Below are positions 1 through 10,900 of a DNA stretch of 64,000 nt, in pieces (positions within the stretch are counted from its first letter, which is position 1; every line of letters starts with the position of its first letter). The DNA lies in NCBI RefSeq assembly GCF_024868665.1, contig NC_079892.1, positions 2,954,857 through 3,018,856 of the forward strand. Reading direction: 5' to 3'. The translations under genes were made by a program, and so were the position numbers. The stretch is from Triplophysa rosa. Taxonomy: Eukaryota > Chordata > Actinopteri > Cypriniformes > Nemacheilidae. The notes below the pieces were generated by a model. The model ran no database searches. It was not told the DNA's origin and worked only from the letters and a program-made list of their open reading frames with translations.

Positions 1-89
1 TCTTTGAACTCTGTTTTCTTATTGAGATCGAAAAATTGCACTGTATTTTCTGAACTTTAATTCGACAAGTAGATTTTTTTTATTTGTTA

Positions 90-217
90 ATGCAATTTCT
101 CGTCATGCATCTATATTTCCAAATCCTCATCGTTCTTTGCCTCATCACTGCCTCCCTGCTGGCTTTGTTTTATATTAACAATGGTCTTGAGAAAAAGGAT
201 TCATCTGACATTAGGAG
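90..217 (+). CDS. b4galnt2: b4galnt2-like exon 1: start codon and signal anchor
   Basis: ATG at 90 follows an in-frame TGA at 51-53. It encodes a short cytoplasmic tail and a hydrophobic anchor (residues about 8-29, rich in L, I, F and A), then a charged stem beginning [13 protein letters not shown]. The donor is AG|GTAAGT at 218 and the exon ends in phase 2. The ATG at 90 has a weak context (T at -3). The ATG at 105 (residue 6) has G at -3 and could be the real start. A further upstream exon outside the window cannot be excluded. Confidence 0.82.
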
Positions 218-3200
218 GTAAGTTTTGCGTGTATTACAATGGTTGTAATTTAAGTTTCAAGTGCAGACAATGAAAATAAACATTAAAAATGTGTGATTCT
301 ACAGAAACAGAATATGTAACAATGCTGATAAAACGGTTGACAAAATAAAATATTATTTTAAATAAAAGATGATTCTTTATAATAGTTTCCAGCAATACTA
401 CAGTATCATACATTTGTCTAGATATTTAATAGAAATTGTGCGACCAAAAATAAAACAAAGATTTCTCACTTAAGCCTCCCAAGTCACATAAAATGTGACA
501 GTGGCCCTCGGATCATAGATTTCCCCAAACCGCTGTAAGTAAAAGTGTTTTGCTGACATGATAAATCACTTTTAAGTCTTCGCTGCTGTCCTTCTGAAAC
601 CTTGTATCTGCATATTTCATGATTTTTTGCATAATCATTATTATTAGTCACCCTTTATGTTTTTCACTGGATCTTGCAGATATCTAAACAATAAAAAGCA
701 TTAAAAAGTGCTTGTCAAGTTTGGAAAAAAACACTGTGTACTGTTAAATACTGTGTTTTCATTTACTGAAAAACAGTGAATTTGGACATACAAGGTTTCA
801 GACGGTCAGCTATGTCTTACTGTCTATTTTAAAGAATATGGAGTCTGATGAAATCTAGAATGACTTGTTTATTGGTTGCCACTAAAATCCAAATCATTTA
901 GATTTAAAAAGTTTACATTTCTTTAAACTTTTTTAGATTGCAAGATTTTCTTTTGTTTCAGTATAGGGCCACTTTTCAATGACAATCCCTCTTGTGCCTG
1001 TCGAAACAATAATTTATTAAACCAGTTTGTGCCTGAAAATGAATCGCAGGATCTTCAAAAACGCAGATTAGAAGAGTACAAACAACACCAGATCAGGTTT
1101 GAAAAGATCATATAAAATTTGAATTATAACATCATTAATTGGCATTTAACAAGGAGCTTGTCTTCACATGCTGCACCATAGGACAGGCAAACAGAATGAT
1201 GTTCTTCTAATTGCGCCTTCCAACACCCCCCTTCAGTATCCCATCAGAGGATTCCGAGTATTGCCTATGAATAAAACTCTCATTCCTGGTGAGATGGATT
1301 CCTGATTCTTTTCTAGTTGATTTCACTGAAAACTGTACCTGTTCCCTCAATTTAAATGAGTTATGGTATCTTCCAAGACTTGTATGTTTAAGTTTACAGT
1401 TGCTCATATATTTCAATTTAAATTGACTTCATTTTGTGCTTATTTAAATTGACTGAACACCATTCTTCACAGAAATACACATGAAAATGCATTTTTGACT
1501 TTTGATTTTGTTTTACTCAACATGTATTTATATATGAAATAATCGCAATTTTTCACTCTTAAATAAATATTCATTATTAGGTCTAGCTGTACAAACACCA
1601 AACAGAGACGTTTACCAGGTTTGTTTGGCTAATGCACATTTTTTGGAGTATTCATTTTATTTCAAGTATCAATCCTTTATTTCCTACTGATTCTTTATGG
1701 GGTTTTGCTGTCTTTTCAAATTGATTAAACAACGCATGAGTTTGGTTTGTTTTCTCTTTTTAATAATTTAAGGTGGAGGCTTCTCAACTCTTCATTAGGT
1801 ATAGCATAAATATATATTTTATTTACTTTATATTTTATCTTAAAACACTTTCCAAATCTTTAATTGCAAATGCCAGTTACTTATTTTGTTAAAGGACCCA
1901 TTGGATGAAAGTCAATTTTTTTTCTGTGTTTAAGTGCTATAATCGGGTCCCCGGTGCGTCTAGCAACCCAGAAAACATGAAAAACAAGATCCCAGTAACT
2001 TTGTTTTGATAAGCCTTTCTCTGCAAGCATGTGAGAAATCGAGACGTTCAGATTTCGCTCCTGATGTGACGTAGACGCAGGCTCTTATTATAATATTACC
2101 GCCCCTTAATCTACACAATTCCACCCAAAATTTATTAATAAATAGGAGAGATTATTGACAGCACGTTGCAATTTTTTTCTCTTCACACATACAAATTAAG
2201 CATATTTTGTGTATTTTTTGTTATAAAACCTAAGGATAGAATGAAACTTCAGTTTAAAGGAATCATGAATTAAGACATCAATTTTAACCCGAGCTTTTGA
2301 CGCGAGATCCCCAGATAATACTAATCCCGTGCGAATAGGGTGAATGTGTAACCTAACGTTACGTCTCTAACCAAATTTACAAAAGGCTCCTATGCAAACA
2401 GCTATCCAATCATAGCAGTGGGGGGTTACTTCCAAGTCTTCAATGCGGCACACCCATTAAAACCGAGTGTTTGTCAAACCGGTCTCAAAACCCGTGTAGA
2501 AAATAGCCTATTACTTGTTGATTTTGATGTTTTTGAATGTAAAAACCACGCGGACGTCATAAGTAGACCTCATACAACAGTATAAAACAATAAACAATAA
2601 ACAAGGCCAGTTCAGGACACCTTTAAGATAGATGTGCTTTTGTGATTTGGCCACATGATACATTTTAATATTTGTTTTGCTGGAAACTTTCTCAAGCCAA
2701 ACTGTATTTATTTACATGTATTTACTGTATTTATATAAACAATGCACTGTCAGTTTAATTAAGCATCGATGACGCATTGTTTGATGATTACAAAGCGTTC
2801 TACTTTTAATAAAAAATAGGATTAAAAATAGATTTGTGATTTCTATTTGTGGTTTGTGGCCTGGATGAATTTGGGATTTCCCGGCCTGAATTTGTGTCCC
2901 ATCCCGGCCGTGCACAGCGCTGCCGCCATTGTTGTTTTCACAAGCGACAGCGGTGTACGTGACGCCATGGATAAAGTTCGTGGACAACATGCAATGTAGT
3001 CGCTGCACAGAGTCCTAACCTCGGAAGAGACAGGAGTGGATTTATTTTATTTTTAGTGGAAATCCCTCAGAAACCATAAGTAAAAACCCGCTTTTTTGCG
3101 CGAATCACTTCAAGCCAGAGTGCTTTATCAACCTGGGACAGTACACGCAGGATTAGCTTCAAAGTTTTTCCTCAAGAGGGATCGAGACCGACTGAACGAG

Positions 3201-6200
3201 ACAAAGCTGCCAATGTAGCCCAAGTAATATTTATCAACAGCCTGATTTGACGTACATGTACCATACTGTATATATAGGAGGATAACGTTAGCATACAATA
3301 GCGAAGGGAGCTAAGTCAGTCACGGGCTAAATAGAACATTCAAAGCCAGTGCTAAAGAAACATGCACCAAAACGGGTTGCTGTGAGCATAGCTGTTTTTG
3401 ACGAGGCAAAAAGGGTTTTGTTTACACAGCCATTAAGTGTTTTTAAGCAAAACATGTTCCAGACATTTCATGAAGACCCTAATAAATCATACCATCTTGT
3501 TGAAAGTGCTCGTCCAATGAGTCCTTTAACATAATGCTTACAATGAAAAGGCTGAGATGCAAAGATTAAATATTTTGCTCTGGCACCAAATATTATTTTA
3601 AACAATGATACAATTACTCACTACACCATCCGATTCATCAAGCATTTTGTAAAATCTCCCGCAAGAGGTTGAGAAACTCAACATGTTATACAATCATGTT
3701 GCATGATTTCGATGTTAAAGTCAGTGGAAAATAAATTTAAAGTTAGGGAATGGGTTGATGGGATGTCAAACGTGTGCAGGTGTCACTTAGGGTGGGGAAA
3801 GGAGTGCTGTCAGTAATGGATGTTCAGGAAGGACAGGACGTGGACGGACAGAATGAGGGAAATCTGACCATCTCATCCACCAGTCTTGAAAAACTCAATG
3901 ATTTGCTCAGCCGAGTGACCTACACCAGCACCATCTACCACATCAAGACTGAAGATCTCGGTAAAAGATCGTCTAGCATTCGTAACATTCTTTCAGACTG
4001 ATATTGATATACAGATTGTTTCATTATTTACATTTTGAAATAAAATTTGGTAATGCTTTAGATTACGGCCCGCAATGTGCAGCATAATTAAACAGGATTT
4101 ACAGCGTAATTGTAACAATACTGTTCCTCTACAGTAAATATCTGTAGATAAAGGGGAACAATATGTAAAGTTTGGGCAATAAAGGAGTAAGAGTAAGGAA
4201 ACTAAAAAATATATATTTATGAGGGAACTGCATGCCATATAAACATCCAAATCAAACCGCTCTTGAAATACTTGATTATAGTCTCAAAAGATTGATTTAA
4301 CAAAATAAGAACCCCATAGCCTGCTTAATTAATATCCACAGTAGCTTATTTATGAGTAGGCATTGTGATTACAAAATGTAGTGTATGTTCACACAAAGAT
4401 TGTTGTATAGCATAAGCGTACTGCAGGCATGCATACATTATATTAAAATAGTTACCCCTTAGTTTTAAAATGTAAAGATCTAGATGTAAAGATATTTTTG
4501 GTATGGATACAGTGATGCTCAAGGAGCTCAGTACAACAGTCACAAGCTCCATTACCAAAATTATCAATCTGTCCATTTCTCAAAATATGTTCCCTAGCAT
4601 GTGGAAATCCGCTGTTGTTGCTCCCATTCTTAAAAGTGTAGACCCTCATTCCAGGTCAAACTACAGACCCATCAGTATATTGCCCACAGTGTCTAAGATT
4701 GCAGAGAAACCGATAGCAAAACAAATTGTCAACCATCTAAATACCACACCCTATGCTCTCCACCCTATGCAGTTTGGCTTTAGAGCCAGTTATTCCACCG
4801 AAACTGCTACTTGCTTTTTTACTGAAAACATCAGAGCTTTGTTGGACCGAGTTGGGGTTGTTGGAGCTGTGTTCCTGGATCTTAAGAAGGCTTTCGACAC
4901 TGTCAATCATAAAATCTTGCTGACAAAATTATGCAGTTTTAATTTTTCCTCAGATGCACTTACATGGATTGAGTCTTACCTCACTGACCATTCCCAACAT
5001 GTCAGAGTCCAGTCATTTAAATCAGCGGCCCTTAGTCTGTCCACCGGTCTTCCTCAAGGGTCAAATTTAGGACCTTTGTTGTTGTCACTTTATATAAATG
5101 ACCTCCCATCTGTCGGTCCAGATGTTTCTGTGCAGATGTATGCTGATGACACCGTAGTCTATGTTCATGGTAGTAATATCTCTCAGGTGGCTGAGAAGCT
5201 TAGTAACTCTATGGTTAATATTACAGCTTGGTTGAAACACTCCTGCCTGCAGTTGAACACATCAAAAACAGTAGCAATGTTTTTCACCAAGTCCAACAAT
5301 AACTTTAGTGTTGAGTCAGATGTTTTTGTGTCAGGGGAAAGGCTGCAGATTGTGTCTGAATACAAATATTTGGGGGGTTTAATTGATTCAAAGTTGTCAT
5401 TTACAGCACACGTAAAAAGGGTCCGTAATCGAATCAAATTCAACCTCAGTAACTTTAGACACATTCGTCATCAAATATCCACAAAGGCAGCAAAAATGTA
5501 CACGCACTCTATGGGTGCGTTTATATTTGTCATTAACATGCGATCTCGGTGATCCGAACAAGCAGATCGGATCTTCAGACAATCAGGACACAGCGCGTTT
5601 ACACTTGTCAACATCAAGTGGCTTCCACATCTGGATATCTGATCGGATCTCTATAGTTTCCTGCCCATTATTTTAATAAGCCTGCAATTTAAAAATAGCC
5701 CCGGTGCACGGAGATTTCACACAACACGTATAACGGGGAGGATGAGCATGTAGATTTGATAAGCAGCCATGTTTAACTCGAGGCAGCGGTGAGCAGTGTT
5801 GCCAGATAGAGTTGAAGGTTTCCAGCCAAAAAACGGTCCAAACCCCGCCCAAACGCACACAAAACCGCCCAAAATATTTGATTAATATTTGGTTAAATTT
5901 GATCAATATTTAGCTATTTTAAATGCAGTGTTGGGTGTAACTAGTTACTAAGTAATTAGTTACTGTAATTTAATTACTTTTCCCTTGAAAAAGTAAAGTA
6001 AGGGATTACTCTTATTTTTTCTGTAATTTAATTACAGTTACTTCTGACGTAATTAAACTAAATACTTTGTGTAATATGTGTGTGTGCAGAAGAGGAATTG
6101 ACATCAAAATTCAAAGTCTAACTTCAAAATCCGTGCTTTAACGTATAATTCTCACATTTGTAATTAATAATAATACTTTATGTAGTTTTATATTATTTAT

Positions 6201-7715
6201 TTGACTGAATTAAAAGAGCCGTTTCATGCCTATCCTTGAATCACTTAACTCATCAAGGTTGATGTAGGATATAAAAAGTAATTAGTAATAAGTAATTAAA
6301 TACTTTTTGAAGAGAGTAACTTGTACAGTAATCTAATTACATTATCGAATATGTAATTAGTAACTAGTAATTAATTACTTTTTCAGAGTAACTTACCCAA
6401 CACTGTTTAAATGCCACAATTAATGTACCATGCTATGGCTAGCGACATACACCAGCAGCAACGGAACCACAGTAACAAAATGACAACATAAGACGTTCAC
6501 ATCTTTGGCCCATGGCCCCGCCCTCACACCACACACAATGTACTTTTACAGTGTAGATTTAGTTTAAAGATCATTCACATACCCAATTCGTTAATAACGA
6601 GTTCAACAATGTGTATTGAAATTATATTTTATACTTCAAATATTATTATTTTAACTATTATTATTACTACTACATTTTACTCATTATAAACAGGTGTGTA
6701 AGTAAGAGCGAGACAGACAGAGAGAGGGAGATGTTAAGCCTAACGTTACCTTTAAATGCAGAACAGTAACAGGGTGTCGGTTGTAACTTGACAGGATGCT
6801 GAAGAACAGCTGAACGCAACTTTTCAGAATCACTCTCCCACTCCTTTCTGTAACATTTTTTATATTTTGCCCACTTAGACTTCGGCATATTGACTGTTTA
6901 TATTTCCCGCTGAGTTTTGGCTGCTTCTCTTTTGGCGGTTGCAAAACTGTTTTGGCGGTGGCAAACACTCGTGATTGGCTAAAAGCCGCGGGCTAGCATG
7001 CGACCTCGTCAGTGGGCGTGTTTAGAACGTCACGATTACTAATTGGATGGAGTACACGCACACTCGGGTTTTGTTAAATAAGAAGCCTATACAATGTACA
7101 TGTTTCAAACCCGCCAAACTGATCCCTAATCCGCCCAAATTTTGTCCACCCGCCCAAGCCATTATTACCCGCACAATCAAATTCAAAACCTGCACAACCC
7201 GCCCAATCTGGCAACACTGGCGGTGAGAAGTAAACCGCGGTTAAAACGATTAATGATCTTATATGTGAAAGTATAAGCAGAGGACGTTTGTAAAATGACA
7301 CAAGCTTTTGTACTTGAGCTGTGGCGGGTTTCACGCGCGCACACACACACACGCACAGCACACACGCACACACACACACGCACACACACACGCACACACC
7401 ACACACACACGCACACGACACGCACGCGCACGCACGCACACACCAACTTTGGTTGACTATCCCCGTGGGGACAGTCCATAGGCGTAATGTTTTTATACTG
7501 TACAACTGTATATTCTATCCCCTATCCCTAACCCTATCCCTAAACCTAAAGATCATAGAACACTTTTTGCATTTTTAGATTTTTAAAAAATATTGTTCTG
7601 TACAATTTATAAGCTTTTTGCCCATGAGGACCTCAATTTTGGTCCCCACGGTGACACGAGTCCCCATGTGTTGGTGTGTATTCAGGTTTAGGTCCCCACC
7701 GGGATATACAAACAT

Positions 7716-7762
<47 letters not shown>

Positions 7763-7854
7763 CACACACGCACACACACACACACACACACACACCACAC
7801 ACACGCACACACACACACACACACACACACCGCACACACACGACACGCACACGC

Positions 7855-7910
<56 letters not shown>

Positions 7911-10900
7911 GTAGCCTATGTTGGAAACAAGCTGGTATAGTGTTGCTATTCGTGTCTGTGACATGAAAATAAACAAATGATGCGTTTAAAAACACCAGTG
8001 GCGCTGTGTGTGCGAGTAAAACCCGTTCGTGGCAGTCACAAATAACCTATGTGATGATAAAGCTGAAGTGGTCAAGAAAACATCTCGTGTGATTTGACAT
8101 ACATCCTCTGTAGGTTGCAAATAATGATACACTGTAATAAAGTATCCACGATCATTTTGTGGGAAAATGAACGACTGAGCAAGAGTGCGTGAGCAAGAGT
8201 AAACTTTCCGCTGTATTTGTCATCTGCTCCGCTGACAGGCTTCGGACAGACGAGAGATTAATGACAGCGGGCGGGGTTTTCTGTGAAGTTGTGCCGGTAA
8301 ATGTAGATAAACTGTCTGGATTGCGTTCACATTACACTGAGATCCGATCACAACGCGTCCTCGAATACCTGTAGATCAGGACACGCTGATCGGATGACAT
8401 TCCGATCAGAAGCGCGTTTACACTTGTCTTTTCAATGTGTATGTGGACAACATCCAGATACAGGTCGCATGTTAATGCCAAATATAAACGCACCCTCTGA
8501 CCTTCTCACATATCACTTACCTATTTGGTCACAAGCTAATGTTACATCATTGAAACCTCTGCAATCACTTTACAAACGAACTGTAAACATTTTCGATAAG
8601 AAACCAAGTATTTCTCATCATTGTCCAATATTACAAAAACACAAATTACTCAGCTGGGAAAACATGGTAAAATATTCAAATCCATGTCTTGTTTATAAAA
8701 TTATTCACGGTTTATCATCCTCTCCTCTCCATCAGTTTGTCAACATCCGAACAGTTAATCATAGCAGAACCAGAGGTGCAGCGAGGGGAGATTGTATTAT
8801 TCCCTTTAGAAAAGTGTATTTGGCCAAACTGCTTTTTCTGTTCGAGCTGCTACTGAGTAGAACCGCACACCCACAAACATCAGAAATCTAAACACGTATA
8901 GTACATTTAAGATCCAGTTAAAGAAATGGCTCGTTGATAATCAGAGCTGTCAACATTAGTTTACTGATGGATTTGCTTTCGCTGCCCTCTGCTGGCTTCT
9001 TGCTTTGTGTGTGGGTATGTGTTCTTGTATATGTCTGATGTTTGTTGGTCTGTTGTGTTTTTATTGTACATTTTAGCTCATAGTCCTTTTTTTTCAATGT
9101 ATTGTATTGTATTGTAATTGCTATATTGTATTGCTATATTGTTATGTAAATATGTAATTTTACTCTCTTTTAGGCTGACTTTTACCATCTGTAGGGACTG
9201 CAGGTGAAAAATAGCCTTTTGGCTAACTCTGGCATATTAACAGTAATGTTTATTAATATGCATTGTCCCTGTTATAAATAATAAAAATAAAAATAAAAAC
9301 AGCATACTTACAGTATAAAAATGTTTATTTCCCAAACTTTGCATATTGTTCCCCTTTACAGATGTGTACTGTAGAGCTACATTATTGTTGCATTAGTTAC
9401 GCTATAAATTCTGTTTAATTATGCGGTACATTGTGGGGCCGTAATCTAAAGCATTACCTAAAATAAATAAAATACAAATTTAGCATTGTGAACTTGCTAA
9501 TATGCTATTGCTAATATAACATTTCTTAAATTCTTTGAATTCCACCCAAACATGTCTCATTTTATATAACCAAAGAAAAAATTGAACTCATGTAGCCTAA
9601 CTGCTTGTCCACAGCTTACTTTTCTTTTGAGAACCATGAGGTCATATTCCCAATCAAGATCAGACGTCCGTCAGTTCCTGTTCTTTATGATCCGGGCAAA
9701 GGTAAGCACAAGACATGCTATCATGCTATATATTTAAAGATCTCGGGAATGTAAATTATATCAACAGACTTTTTATAGTCTTACCTGTCTGATGTATTTA
9801 CACAGTTCTATCTCTCTCTCTGTAGATATAAACTCTCAGGTGACTGTGCTGGTGAAAGCATTTTTGAGATATAAAGAACTGAGAGTTCTTATTGAGAGTA
9901 TACGTGTGAACTACCCAAACATAAAGATCATTATTGCAGACGACAGTCTTAACCCAGAGAAGATTGATGGAGACAATATAGAGCATTACATCATGCCTCC
10001 AGCACAGGTACATGTGGATTTGATTTATTTACCTGTAAAAGTTTTGAAGCTGTGTTTAAAGTGTATGGGCCCTATTGTAACAATCTAAGCACACACTGTA
10101 AAAATTAAAGGTACTTTGAGGAACCATGTGGGGTTCTTCACATTGCCACACCGGCAGAACCCTCAGGGGAAACTCAAGGCACCGCTTCACGAAGGGCGGT
10201 TCTCTGACGAACCCTCAAGGCTTCTTGGGGATCCCTTTTATTAAAATGGTCTGGAACCATCTTGGGTGCTTCAAGGCAAAATTTCACAGTTTATATTTGC
10301 TATTCACATATTTTAATAAGCAGAAATACTAAAAGCAAATACAAAGCAAACAGTTTATTGATAAACAACAACAATTTACATTGAATAAATATTCACAAAA
10401 TAGTCAGTATTGTACATTACAATTCTAAATTCATGAAATCAAATGTATAATTAATATTGTGTTGGTGATTTTGTTATAAATTAAAACATCTTAACAAAAC
10501 TAACCAAATAATTTGCCTTAACTTTAAATATAAATACAGAAATATTTCAGGTACTTTGTACGAATGTACAATTGTAAAAAAAGTCCAGCAAAAAAGTAGT
10601 CTCTAATAGCAAGGCCTACACCAAGTTAAAGTTGTAATTTGCAAAAAGCAAATCCTTGCCAGCAAGAAAAAAACAATTGTTCTCTCCAAATGGGTTTCCT
10701 GCTATTACCAGGTGGTGTGAGGATCCAAAGTCAAAATTATTTCTATAGTGCATTTCACAATTTTCTATTGCTAAAGTAGATATGTATTTATGGCAAAAAG
10801 AGAAAAGGAGCTGTGCCTGTTGGCCTTGGGTGTCCCTGGGAATAAGACATAGAGACACAAAAGAGGTATTTAGATAACGTCTCAAAACCTTACATTTAAT

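Larger units (their letters stand above)
5513..8495. mobile_element. Inverted-repeat DNA transposon (about 3 kb with its own insertions) inside the LINE
   Basis: The left end GGGTGCGTTTATATTTGTCA and the right end (reverse complement GGGTGCGTTTATATTTGGCA) form inverted repeats continuing through ATTAACATGCGA. Subterminal copies of GCGTTTACACTTGTC lie on both sides. It splits the LINE reading frame. I do not see a clean target duplication. The superfamily is undetermined and no transposase is recognisable. Of its length, 1426 bp is a later hAT-like insertion. Confidence 0.78.
4047..9460. mobile_element. Outer inverted-repeat DNA element enclosing the intron 5 transposon stack
   Basis: The left arm (about 4049-4178, starting GGTAATGCTTTAGATTACGG) matches the reverse complement of the right arm (about 9325-9458) over roughly 130 bp with scattered differences. 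Shared blocks include CATAATTAAACAG and AAGGGGAACAATATG. The flanks are A/T-rich, so no target duplication can be called. The superfamily is not assigned. About 300 bp of its interior (4180-4480) remain before the LINE begins. Confidence 0.65.

Noticed and set aside
1773..1798. 26-nt exon-like segment between exons 4 and 5
   Set aside because: It has AG/GT borders, but exons 4 and 5 already join in phase and match the family. Including it would shift the frame.
3349..3534. 61-codon open frame
   Set aside because: It lies in the right arm of the TTAA-flanked element in intron 4 and shows no protein features.
4503..5552. 349-codon frame as a host gene
   Set aside because: It is a non-LTR reverse transcriptase fragment broken by an insertion, hence a transposon remnant.
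7515..7550. Interstitial telomeric repeat
   Set aside because: CCCTAAC-like units are few and irregular and belong to a dispersed repeat that recurs at 51.5 kb.
7074..7995. Cysteine/valine- or threonine/histidine-rich frames
   Set aside because: They are translations of (CA)n microsatellites on both strands.
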